A DNA stretch of 64,000 bases, taken from NCBI GenBank assembly GCA_031286695.1, contig JAITTY010000012.1, forward strand, positions 1 to 64,000, in the 5' to 3' direction. This document shows positions 43,954 through 52,588 of the stretch, piece by piece. Within the stretch, counting starts at the first letter, position 1. Each line of letters opens with the position of its first letter. The stretch is from Sphingobacterium sp. Its GTDB lineage: Bacteria; Bacteroidota; Bacteroidia; Sphingobacteriales; Sphingobacteriaceae. The notes under the pieces were generated by a model. That model saw only the letters and a list, made by a program, of their open reading frames with translations, was not told the origin of the DNA and did no database searches. Position numbers and translations under genes: made by a program.

Positions 43954-45036
43954 ATGGAAACAAAACCAAAATGGACACAGGAAGAAGTCGTTGCTTTATA
44001 CAACAAACCTATTATGGAACTTCTTTATGAAGCGGCATCAGTCCATAGAAAATACCACGACCCCAACAAAGTACAAGTATCTACATTGATCTCAATTAAA
44101 ACAGGTGGTTGTCCAGAAGATTGTGCCTACTGTCCACAGGCAGCACGTTACCATACCAATGTAAAAGCCGAAGGGTTGATGAGCGTAGATCAGGTAAAAG
44201 AGCAAGCCTTGGCTGCCAAGGCTGGTGGCAGTTCACGGATCTGCATGGGCGCCGCCTGGCGTAATGTGAAGGATGGCCCAGAGTTTGACCATGTACTTGA
44301 TATGGTGCGTACACTGAATAGACTTGACATGGAAGTCTGCTGTACCTTAGGAATGCTGACCGAAAACCAGGCACAACGTCTTTCAGAGGCCGGATTATAC
44401 GCCTACAATCACAACCTCGATTCATCAGCCGAATACTATCAAGAAATTATCTCGACCAGAAGCTATGACGATCGTCTGCAGACGATCGAAAACGTACGTA
44501 AAACAAACATAACGGTATGCAGTGGCGGCATAATTGGAATGGGCGAAAGTATTGCCGATCGGGCTGCCATGTTAATTACTCTTGCTTCACTCATCCCACA
44601 GCCCGAATCGGTACCGATCAATGCGCTAGTCCCTGTAGCCGGCACGCCAATGGAGATCATGGAAACCGTATCCATCTGGGAGATGGTACGCATGGTCGCT
44701 ACGACTAGAATTCTATTGCCCACCACACAAGTCCGTCTCTCTGCAGGCCGATCCAACATGAGTATAGAAGGGCAAGCGTTATGCTTTTTCGCAGGTGCCA
44801 ACTCGATTTTCTCGGGCGATAAACTCCTCACCACACCCAATCCCGATGTCAACGAAGATATGGACATGTTTAAAATATTAGGTCTGGTCGCACAACAGCC
44901 TTTTGAGAAAAAAAATCAACCCGAAACCATATCCACTGAGATAGCACATTACCATGATCTTGGTGAAAGACCCAAATGGTCGAGACCGGGACATAAAATC
45001 CAGCGCAACCTCGCCAAGCAGAAGCAAGACAAATAA
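43954..45036 (+). CDS. bioB: Biotin synthase, radical SAM
   Basis: The 360-residue protein has the radical SAM cluster motif C53-x3-C57-x2-C60 (GGCPEDCAYC). Further conserved blocks are RICMGAAWRN, VCCTLGMLT, AYNHNLDSS, VCSGGIIGMGES and RLSAGRSNMS (Arg and Ser near the [2Fe-2S] site). It inserts sulfur into dethiobiotin, the last step of biotin synthesis. The rest of the biotin genes are not nearby. The length is a little longer than E. coli BioB because of a charged C-terminal tail. Confidence 0.95.
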   Translation: METKPKWTQEEVVALYNKPIMELLYEAASVHRKYHDPNKVQVSTLISIKTGGCPEDCAYCPQAARYHTNVKAEGLMSVDQVKEQALAAKAGGSSRICMGAAWRNVKDGPEFDHVLDMVRTLNRLDMEVCCTLGMLTENQAQRLSEAGLYAYNHNLDSSAEYYQEIISTRSYDDRLQTIENVRKTNITVCSGGIIGMGESIADRAAMLITLASLIPQPESVPINALVPVAGTPMEIMETVSIWEMVRMVATTRILLPTTQVRLSAGRSNMSIEGQALCFFAGANSIFSGDKLLTTPNPDVNEDMDMFKILGLVAQQPFEKKNQPETISTEIAHYHDLGERPKWSRPGHKIQRNLAKQKQDK

Positions 45037-45100
45037 CGACTGTACGATCAGTGCTGATACGAAGTTGTATCCTCGTCATTATATAGAAACACGCGATCCA

Positions 45101-45138
45101 GAGACCTTATTTATTAGGATGTAAAAAAATAAGGTCTC
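45101..45138. terminator. Inverted repeat after bioB
   Basis: Perfect 12-bp arms gagaccttattt (45101-45112) and aaataaggtctc (45127-45138) with a 14-nt loop. No T-run, so classification as a terminator is tentative. Confidence 0.5.
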
Positions 45139-45235
45139 CGGATTACATTTATATGCATTTACAGCAACAGAAGATAACACGTTCAATAATGAGCTTCATA
45201 AGAAATGACAACTATCCTTACTGAAACAGCCGTGA

Positions 45236-47749
45236 TTATGCCAATAAGGGATCGGTTGTACTCTCTACCCCTGTTTCCAATCGCCCGGCGAGCTGAATAA
45301 CTGGGCTGCTGTCTCCCTTAAGCTTTACTGCAATATCATACCAATTTCCTTGTTTCTCAATACCCAGGATCAATATAACTTCTTCAGCGGGAGCGATTTC
45401 CTTTGTTGTGGTATATTTTTCATAGTTGAGGCTCTCAATCGCTACAGTTACCCGCTGATCACTGTTGTTCTTTAGTCTCAGTTGCAATTTCCCTGTCGCT
45501 GCCTGAGTCAGCGCTTTAAACTCCGGAGCTACCGCTGCCTGTATCGCGGCTGCCCCCTTTTTCCCTGAAAATTTACGATAAAATCCATTTGGCCCATGTA
45601 ACTCGAAAGCGTAACGATCTCCTTCAAACTTAGCTAGGTCCCATTGGTATTCCAAACGGTCACCGGCCTTCACCGCAAAATTCCAGTTACGGTAGGTTTC
45701 GCTTTGTCCTTGTTCATCACGATACGCCAGCGGACTATAAACATTGAAAGCTGTACCAGCAGTTCTTTTTCCAAAAAGCTTGGTGTCTACTGTCATCGTC
45801 AGATGAAACTGTCCGTCTTGGACATAACCCACCGCATCATGCGCATAAGGTAACTGCAATGATTTTCGAATCCCCCGCTCCTGTATTCTGTCAAATGCCG
45901 GAATCCACACATTTTTCTTCGCAAGCTCAGGATCATTTAACTCGACGAAACCCCGGGGATCATCCTTAAACTGTGCATTGTATATGGTTTCGATATAAGC
46001 ATCCCGATCAAGGAAAGGAAGTTGTTCCTTTTGCTGTGTAAAAGGAGTAAAAGCTGCTGTCAAATCACCACAGATTGTCCGACGCCATGCACTGATGTTA
46101 TCCAGATGAATATTCTTCTTCAGCTTGCTGCTAAAGAAAGATTCCAAAAATTGCAAAGTAGACGTATGATCAAATAGCTGAGAGCAGACCTTGCCGCCTC
46201 GCGACCAAGGCGACGCAATATACATGGGAACACGAAAACCTAAGCCCACCGCCCCTTCACGTGCCTGTTTTTTAGGAATCCCCTGTTTTAGCTCATTTTC
46301 TAAACGGACCATTTCCACCTCCGTATCGATCCCTGGGGAGCATGCTCCTGTATCTTTCTTCTTTAAATCAGGCACAAGGAAAGGTTTAACATGGTCATAG
46401 TACCCGTCGTTTTCATCATAAGTAATGATAAAAATTGTTTTTTTCCAAACTTCGGGGTTTTTCGTTAAGATATCCAAAACTTCGGATACGTACCAAGCGC
46501 CATACCAAGGGGCACTGGGGTGATCTGAGAAATTCTGCGGACCTGCCAACCAAGATACGGCGGGCAATTTACCGCTGTCTACGTCTTTCCTGAATTGATA
46601 AAGAACATCTCCTTTCGGGACCTCAAGGGATCTCTTTTTTCCCTGCTCCTTAAAACGCAATGTATCCAGCGACCTGTAATTATTGTCGCCCTTATTTACC
46701 GTAAATGCACGTTCATTTAATGACTTCGTAAAATCGCTTAACTTCTTATAGTTTTCTGGATTGAATTCCTTGAGTTCAGTCTCAGCGCGCTCGAGTACCT
46801 CACTTTTTTTACGAATATCGGCACGTATCTTTTCCGCTTGTTCCTCGGAGGAAGGAGACTTCTCTTCCAACTTCGAAATCTGCATGGGCAAATCCCGAAC
46901 CTGTGTTTCCAGGCTTCTGATATAGTTCTCCTTAAATTTTACTTGATAAGCCTGAAAAAACTCCAGTAGATTACACCCAAAATTGGATAGCCATGCCCTT
47001 TCCTGTCCGGAAAATCCTCCGCCACAGCTTGTCTCATTTTGATAGAAACGCCAGTTAATTCCATTCTTTTCAAGCAATTCTGGAAAAGTTTCCCAGGTCA
47101 TTTTACCATAGCCAAAGTCATCGTTCCGAATATTAGCTTTTTGCAAACCATCTTTCATCTCTGTAATCTTACCCGTCCAGAAAAAGGAGCGGTTAGGCGT
47201 AGTGCTTGTCATGCCCGAGCAAAAATTCTGATCACATACTGTAAAAGCATCTGCTAAAGCATAATGAAAAGGCAGATCTTCGCGTGTAAAATACCCCAAT
47301 GTTAAAGGCATAGCCGCATATTGTTTATTCCCTGATTGCTTCGACAACAACCAATGATCGTAGCGACCTTGGTTAAAGGCATCCACCTGGCTTGCTCGAC
47401 TATGCGGAAGCGAACCCATCCAGGTCACTTTACTTTCCTTCAGATTTAATCGAAAAGGAGCATAGGTTTTTCCCTCTTTATCCGTTTGATACCATACGGG
47501 TAAACCGTTCGGTAAACGTATCGAACGCGGATCATTAAAACCCCGGACCCCCGAAAGACTACCTAAGGTATGATCAAAGGATCGGTTCTCCTGCATCAGG
47601 ATGACGATATGTTCGGCATCTAAAAAACTACTTCCTGGGTCAGGGTCTATCGCAAAGGCTTTCTGGATCGATGCGGGCATAAAGCTGGCAATACCGGCTG
47701 CTCCCGAAAATAGTAGGGTCTTTCGTAGGAATTCTCTTCTGGTTTCCAT
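45236..47749 (-). CDS. Phosphocholine-type phospholipase C, Tat-exported
   Basis: The 837-residue protein has a twin-arginine leader (RREFLRK, cleavage near FAID) and the acid-phosphatase-like phosphoesterase domain of bacterial phospholipase C: IVILMQENRSFDHTLG (metal and nucleophile region), then TTPNRSFFWTG and TYDENDGYYDHV. The C-terminal 200 residues form two DUF756-type beta domains. The enzyme should cleave phosphatidylcholine or sphingomyelin head groups in the periplasm or outside. An insert at about 271-326 (YIRSLETQVRDLPMQISKLE..) is predicted to be coiled coil. Monogenic; no phosphate regulator near. Confidence 0.9.
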   Translation of the reverse strand: METRREFLRKTLLFSGAAGIASFMPASIQKAFAIDPDPGSSFLDAEHIVILMQENRSFDHTLGSLSGVRGFNDPRSIRLPNGLPVWYQTDKEGKTYAPFRLNLKESKVTWMGSLPHSRASQVDAFNQGRYDHWLLSKQSGNKQYAAMPLTLGYFTREDLPFHYALADAFTVCDQNFCSGMTSTTPNRSFFWTGKITEMKDGLQKANIRNDDFGYGKMTWETFPELLEKNGINWRFYQNETSCGGGFSGQERAWLSNFGCNLLEFFQAYQVKFKENYIRSLETQVRDLPMQISKLEEKSPSSEEQAEKIRADIRKKSEVLERAETELKEFNPENYKKLSDFTKSLNERAFTVNKGDNNYRSLDTLRFKEQGKKRSLEVPKGDVLYQFRKDVDSGKLPAVSWLAGPQNFSDHPSAPWYGAWYVSEVLDILTKNPEVWKKTIFIITYDENDGYYDHVKPFLVPDLKKKDTGACSPGIDTEVEMVRLENELKQGIPKKQAREGAVGLGFRVPMYIASPWSRGGKVCSQLFDHTSTLQFLESFFSSKLKKNIHLDNISAWRRTICGDLTAAFTPFTQQKEQLPFLDRDAYIETIYNAQFKDDPRGFVELNDPELAKKNVWIPAFDRIQERGIRKSLQLPYAHDAVGYVQDGQFHLTMTVDTKLFGKRTAGTAFNVYSPLAYRDEQGQSETYRNWNFAVKAGDRLEYQWDLAKFEGDRYAFELHGPNGFYRKFSGKKGAAAIQAAVAPEFKALTQAATGKLQLRLKNNSDQRVTVAIESLNYEKYTTTKEIAPAEEVILILGIEKQGNWYDIAVKLKGDSSPVIQLAGRLETGVESTTDPLLA

Positions 47750-47879
47750 AACACTTATTTATAATTTCGATTTGAATCTACTTATATTTCTTTTTGTTTC
47801 ATATTTCTTCGCGTAAATCTTATGTTACCAAATTAAGTCCTAAGAAAAGATCTCCTTGATTGGATGATAAAAATTTGTT

Positions 47880-47887
47880 TATTTTTA
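47880..47887 (+). promoter_or_regulatory. -7-like element of the two-component operon
   Basis: TATTTTTA differs from TAnnTTTG only in the last base, and CTTG at 47855-47858 is 21 bases before it. It lies 22 bases before the ATG at 47910. Confidence 0.35.
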
Positions 47888-47909
47888 CGAAAAGACAATA
47901 GATATAAGT

Positions 47910-48596
47910 ATGGTAGACATTTTGCTGCTCGAAGACGACAAGGTACTCTCTAAGGAGATCCGATCTTTCCTATTAAGCCAGGGTTTTACCTGTGATCAAG
48001 CCTTTGATGGTATTGAGTTTTTGGCCAAAACACACCAAAAGAAATATGGTTTTTACCTATTGGATATCAACGTCCCCAAAATCAATGGGTTGGAGATCTG
48101 TAAAAAGATAAGAAGCCATGATGCCTTTACACCAATTATTATTCTCTCAGCATACGATGATATAGACGACAAAAAGGAGGCATTTCTCCGGGCCGCTGAT
48201 GACTATTTGGTTAAACCTTTCGTCTTAGACGAATTACTGATGCGGATCTATTCCCTATTACGTCGACAGCAACACAATGATAGCAACAGTGTAAAAACCT
48301 TAACAATAGATGATCTGGTCATTTATCCGGAGGAAGCCCGTGTGCTACGTGCCAATGAAGAAATTAACCTTACTCAAAAAGAATTTCAGTTGCTGCTTAT
48401 CTTAGCACAGGCAAAAGGACGTACCTTATCCAAACAGCATATTTCGGAGGAAGTATGGCAAAATCAATTTCAAACAACACAGAATACCATTGAAGTTTAC
48501 ATCAACTTTTTGCGAAAGAAAATAGACAAGAACTTTGAAAATAAACTCATCCATACCCGGCCTGGATTTGGTTATTATCTATCGGCAGAAAAATGA
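47910..48596 (+). CDS. OmpR/PhoB-family response regulator
   Basis: The 228-residue protein has a receiver domain with acidic pocket E8-D9-D10, phospho-acceptor Asp52 in YLLDINVP and Lys102 in LVKPF, then a winged-helix DNA-binding domain (about 130-225) with LTQKEFQLLLILA and GFGYYL. It overlaps the kinase gene by four bases (ATGA), so both are made together. An RND efflux operon with 11-bp-phased boxes follows, the expected target. Confidence 0.93.
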   Translation: MVDILLLEDDKVLSKEIRSFLLSQGFTCDQAFDGIEFLAKTHQKKYGFYLLDINVPKINGLEICKKIRSHDAFTPIIILSAYDDIDDKKEAFLRAADDYLVKPFVLDELLMRIYSLLRRQQHNDSNSVKTLTIDDLVIYPEEARVLRANEEINLTQKEFQLLLILAQAKGRTLSKQHISEEVWQNQFQTTQNTIEVYINFLRKKIDKNFENKLIHTRPGFGYYLSAEK

Positions 48597-49972
48597 ATTT
48601 AAAGAAGAAAATAGCGATTAGCTTTAGCATTGCATTCTCCGTCCTTTTCGGTATTGCGATGTTGATTATCTACTATGCTAGTTTCGATTTTCGTAAAGAT
48701 CAATTTCGCCAGCGACTGATTGATAAATTGGACAATATTTCTCATTATATTGCCAGTAACCCTTATTTCAACCGGCAGTCTTACAAAAACTATTTTCACG
48801 ATGACGAAGATGGCCTATTCTATGAAGATGTTATCATTCTCGACAAAAATAAGCAGCTAGTCTTCAGTACCGTTAAAGATCAGACCATTACCTGGAATGC
48901 AGCGATTATCAACCGGCTTAATCAGGAAAGACAGATCTTCTACAATCAGGACCAATATGAAACACTGGCCAAATATTACCGCATCAATGGCTCACCTTAT
49001 TATATTATCGTAAAAGCGCAGGATTATTCCGGAAATGAAAAAATGGACCATTTAGCACTCGTCCTAACGATACTATTTGTTCTAAGTGCTGTTTTGGTCT
49101 GGATATTCAGTTATAAACTCATTCAGCGCCTGTTGATCCCACTCGATAAATTAAAAGACAATATCACACAGATCAATGCCAGCAAACTCACCAAACCTGT
49201 TGAATATACAGGTCATACCGACGAAATTGCGGTACTAACCCGCGCATTTAACACCATGCTGCTGCGACTTTCGACGGCTTTCGAATCACAGAAAGAATTT
49301 AATTCCAGCGCCTCCCACGAGCTACGCACGCCACTTGCCCGAATGTCCTTTCAATTGGAGAACCTTTATCATCAAAGTCAGCTGAGTGAAGAAGTAAAGC
49401 AGGTATTACGTAATATATCCAAGGAGACCTTGCATCTTTCGGAGGTAACAGATTCGCTCATGTTACTTTCAAAATTCGATTCAGAACGTTTGAAAATGAC
49501 CTATACGGAAGAGCGGATTGATGAAATTATCTTTATGGCTTATGAAAAGGTGGCCAAGGTATTCCCTGACCTGCAACTGGATTTTTCGATTGGCGGAATC
49601 GATGACCCCAAACTCAGTATATTCTGTTCCGCACAATTGATTGAAATCGCTTTTGTAAACTTATTTAAAAATGCCGCACTCTATTCTTATAATAGGGAGG
49701 TTAAAGTGATGATCCTGGAATCCGGGCGCGAGCTTAAAGTACTGTTCAGCAATACCGGTCCAGCCCTGAGCACAATTGATCAAAAGCGGATTTTTGATGC
49801 ATTCAGCCGCGGTGAAAATGCAAACGAAACAACAGGTTCGGGTTTGGGACTACGTATCGTTCAGCGCATCATGCAATCCCATCAAGCAACAATTGAATAT
49901 CAAGCTGACCTAAAACAATCTACGCATACTTTTGTATTACTATTTAAATTGTTTCCTAGCCAGGAAGGATAG
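48593..49972 (+). CDS. Sensor histidine kinase of the adjacent two-component system
   Basis: The 459-residue inner-membrane kinase has helices at about 7-29 and 152-174 with a 120-residue periplasmic sensor between, a HAMP-like linker, the phospho-acceptor His242 in SSASHELRTPLARM, and an ATPase domain with N-box LFKNAALYS and G-box GSGLGLRIV. The sensor lacks a His-rich metal patch such as PcoS/CusS may have, though H51 and H69 are present. Metal sensing is inferred from the following efflux genes. Confidence 0.92.
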   Translation: MNLKKKIAISFSIAFSVLFGIAMLIIYYASFDFRKDQFRQRLIDKLDNISHYIASNPYFNRQSYKNYFHDDEDGLFYEDVIILDKNKQLVFSTVKDQTITWNAAIINRLNQERQIFYNQDQYETLAKYYRINGSPYYIIVKAQDYSGNEKMDHLALVLTILFVLSAVLVWIFSYKLIQRLLIPLDKLKDNITQINASKLTKPVEYTGHTDEIAVLTRAFNTMLLRLSTAFESQKEFNSSASHELRTPLARMSFQLENLYHQSQLSEEVKQVLRNISKETLHLSEVTDSLMLLSKFDSERLKMTYTEERIDEIIFMAYEKVAKVFPDLQLDFSIGGIDDPKLSIFCSAQLIEIAFVNLFKNAALYSYNREVKVMILESGRELKVLFSNTGPALSTIDQKRIFDAFSRGENANETTGSGLGLRIVQRIMQSHQATIEYQADLKQSTHTFVLLFKLFPSQEG

Positions 49973-50072
49973 TAGCAAAATTGCAATATATCAGTCTCAA
50001 ATCCCTTTGTGACAATCAAATATCGCTAGTAAACCTATCCGTCAGAAGCATTACCTATTGGCAGAACATGCG

Positions 50073-50103
50073 TTTTTAAGCTTTTTTTAAGCATTTATTA
50101 AGG
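50073..50103 (+). promoter_or_regulatory. Three 11-bp-phased direct repeats, likely response-regulator site
   Basis: tttttaagc at 50073-50081, the same at 50084-50092, and the variant ttattaagg at 50095-50103 repeat every 11 bases. OmpR-family dimers bind such tandem half-sites. The block lies 49-79 bases before the efflux operon start at 50152, downstream of the regulator and kinase genes. It supports direct control of the efflux genes by that system. Confidence 0.6.
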
Positions 50104-50151
50104 GGCTTTTAATATTCGACCAGTTATTTTGTTACATAAGTTTTGATAGAC

Positions 50152-51486
50152 ATGACAAAGAAACCTTTAATATTTTTATTGCTTTTCAATAGTATGGCTT
50201 TTGCGCAGCAAAAACCGCCACAGACAGATTATACGAGTATTCATGAAAGTACACTTGGAAAAAAGCAAAGTGAGATCTCAGGAAAAAAAATGACACTTCA
50301 AGAATGCGAGGAAGCATTTATAAAGAGTAATCTTTCTTTACTTGCCCAGCAATATGATATCAGCCAAGCTCAGGCAGATGTAATACAAGCCCGGATCTGG
50401 GATCTTCCACAGCTGGAAATGTCTGTCAATGCTTATGATCCACAGAACAAAAAAGCATTTCATGTTGGACAATCCAAGGAAGCGAGCGTATCCCAATTGA
50501 TTTATCTCGGTGGGAAAAAGAAAAATGAAGTAGAATTTGCCAAATCAAATGTTGAACTTGCTAAGCTGCAATTTAGCCAGTTGCTTGCAAGTCTTCGTGC
50601 GCAGCTCCGTACAACCTTTTACTCCCTTTACTTTGAACAGCATAAGTTGGCCGACATCAAAATTCAGCTGGATTATCTCAACAATCTGCTCGCGGCTTAT
50701 AAAGAACAGGGAAAAAAAGGGAACGTTTCTTTGAAAGATCAAGTCCGGCTGCAGACAATGGCCATCGATCTCAACAACGAAAAAACGACGGCGATCAATA
50801 ATAGCATCAATCTACAACAGCAGTTACGTGTGCTTATTTCCAGCCCAGAAGATGTGCTTCCCAAATTAACAGACGAAGAAGCAGATCAGGAACTTGCCGT
50901 AAAACCGACTATGCCTTTCGACAAAATATACCAATTGGCCCTGGAAAACAATGCCGATTATCAATTTGCTTTAAAGACCTCAGAAAACTCTCAATTATTT
51001 ACTAGATGGCAACAGTCTTTAAATACACCCGATATTAATCTTGGCCTTTCCTACAGCCAGAATGGGGGTGTATTCCATAATGAACTCAATGTCACAGCCG
51101 CCATTCCGATCCCGTTGTGGAAACAAAATAAAGGAAATGTAATCAAAGCGAAATATGCCGAAGAAGAGGCAAAGAAAAATATTGAAGTCCAACGGCAGCT
51201 GCTGGAATCACAGATACGTTCCAACTATCTGTCCTGGGAAAATCAATATAACCAGTATTTTACCATTACACCGGATGACCTACGCGACATTGCTGTGGTC
51301 TATGATGGTATTTTCAACAATTTCAAAAAAGGTAATATTTCCTTAGTTGAATTCACCGATTTTATGGATAGCTACCGCATATCTATTCTCAAGCTTTACG
51401 ATATGAAAAAGGAAATTATTCTTAACGCCGAACAATTAAACTATCTGGCTCAAACTTCTATATTCAATTCAACTCATGCCAACTAA
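50152..51486 (+). CDS. TolC-family outer-membrane efflux protein (CzcC/CusC-like)
   Basis: The ATG at 50152 gives a signal peptide ending near MAFAQ and a 444-residue protein; an in-frame TTG at 50143 is less likely. Long helical segments with two similar halves (KKMTLQECEEAFIKSNLSLLAQQYDI and MPFDKIYQLALENNADYQFAL) are typical of outer-membrane efflux proteins. It forms the outer-membrane channel of the RND pump. The adaptor gene overlaps its end by 11 bases. Confidence 0.9.
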   Translation: MTKKPLIFLLLFNSMAFAQQKPPQTDYTSIHESTLGKKQSEISGKKMTLQECEEAFIKSNLSLLAQQYDISQAQADVIQARIWDLPQLEMSVNAYDPQNKKAFHVGQSKEASVSQLIYLGGKKKNEVEFAKSNVELAKLQFSQLLASLRAQLRTTFYSLYFEQHKLADIKIQLDYLNNLLAAYKEQGKKGNVSLKDQVRLQTMAIDLNNEKTTAINNSINLQQQLRVLISSPEDVLPKLTDEEADQELAVKPTMPFDKIYQLALENNADYQFALKTSENSQLFTRWQQSLNTPDINLGLSYSQNGGVFHNELNVTAAIPIPLWKQNKGNVIKAKYAEEEAKKNIEVQRQLLESQIRSNYLSWENQYNQYFTITPDDLRDIAVVYDGIFNNFKKGNISLVEFTDFMDSYRISILKLYDMKKEIILNAEQLNYLAQTSIFNSTHAN

Positions 51487-52567
51487 AAAACTTCTTATAG
51501 CCGCTGTGGCAATAGTACTACTTTACTCTTGCCAAAATCATAAAGAAACAGATAATGCAGCCATTGTCAAAGGTTTCGAAATTAGTGAAACGATGCTTAA
51601 ATCGACAAGTTTTGCTACGGTAAAAAAAGAAAATGTGACCGAAGAACTCAATTTCTTTGGAAAGATATCAGCCGATCAAAACAATTACATCGATATTTTC
51701 CCACTTGTTGGGGGTAATGTCGTATCCGTTAATGTTTCTCTGGGTGACTACGTACATAAAGGTCAGGTATTGGCCACAATCAGGAGTACGGAAGTTGCGG
51801 GTATCCAGAAGGATCTTTCGGATGCCAAAACTGATGTATTACTTGCTGAAAAAAACTACCGGGTAGCTGAAGATATGTACAATGGTAAACTCAGCACAGA
51901 TAAAGACATGCTGGAAGCAAAAGGACAGTTAACCAAAGCCAAAGAACAGCTTCGTCGCTCAGAAGCCGTAAGTCAGATCTACAATGTCCGTACGGGCAAT
52001 ATTTATTCGGTCGTGTCTCCAATCGATGGCTACATCGTCCAAAAGAACATCAATAAGGACATGCAGTTGCGTAGTGACCGTAGCGACAACATCTTTGATG
52101 TGGCCAATACAAAAGATGTATGGGCAATTCTTAACGTCAACGAAACAGATATCGACAAGATTAGTATGGGCATGCCAGCTGTTGTGTCTACCCTGAGCTA
52201 CCCGGACAAAAAATTCCAGGGCAGTATCGATAAAATATTTAAGATCATCGATCCGCAGACGAATTCAATGCAGGCACGGGTAGTACTAGACAATAAGGAT
52301 GGTTTACTTATTCCGGATAGTAAAGCGACCATTAAAGTATTGCATCGCTCCAATACGGAAGCACTCGCGGTTCCTTCTGACGCGGTCATTTTCGATCAAA
52401 ACAAATATTTCGTATTAATCTATAAATCCCAAAATGATATTAAGATTCGTGAAATACAACCGATCAAACAAAACGAAGGGACAACCTATATGGCTACGGG
52501 ACTACAGGAAGGTGAAAAAGTTGTTGTCAACAATAAACTTCTGATCTATAGAGCACTGAATAATTAA
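51476..52567 (+). CDS. Periplasmic adaptor (membrane fusion protein) of the RND pump
   Basis: The 363-residue protein has a lipoprotein-type leader (LLYSC, Cys19), a biotinyl-lipoyl-like hairpin (VNVSLGDYVHKGQVLATIRST), a helical hairpin (about 105-160) and beta-barrel parts (YIVQKNINKDMQLR, VWAILNVNETDIDKI). It bridges the inner RND pump and the TolC-like channel. No His-rich metal-binding tail, as CzcB carries, is seen. It starts inside the upstream gene and ends 21 bases before the pump. Confidence 0.9.
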   Translation: MPTKKLLIAAVAIVLLYSCQNHKETDNAAIVKGFEISETMLKSTSFATVKKENVTEELNFFGKISADQNNYIDIFPLVGGNVVSVNVSLGDYVHKGQVLATIRSTEVAGIQKDLSDAKTDVLLAEKNYRVAEDMYNGKLSTDKDMLEAKGQLTKAKEQLRRSEAVSQIYNVRTGNIYSVVSPIDGYIVQKNINKDMQLRSDRSDNIFDVANTKDVWAILNVNETDIDKISMGMPAVVSTLSYPDKKFQGSIDKIFKIIDPQTNSMQARVVLDNKDGLLIPDSKATIKVLHRSNTEALAVPSDAVIFDQNKYFVLIYKSQNDIKIREIQPIKQNEGTTYMATGLQEGEKVVVNNKLLIYRALNN

Positions 52568-52588
52568 TCCGTCTTAGCATTTATACGA

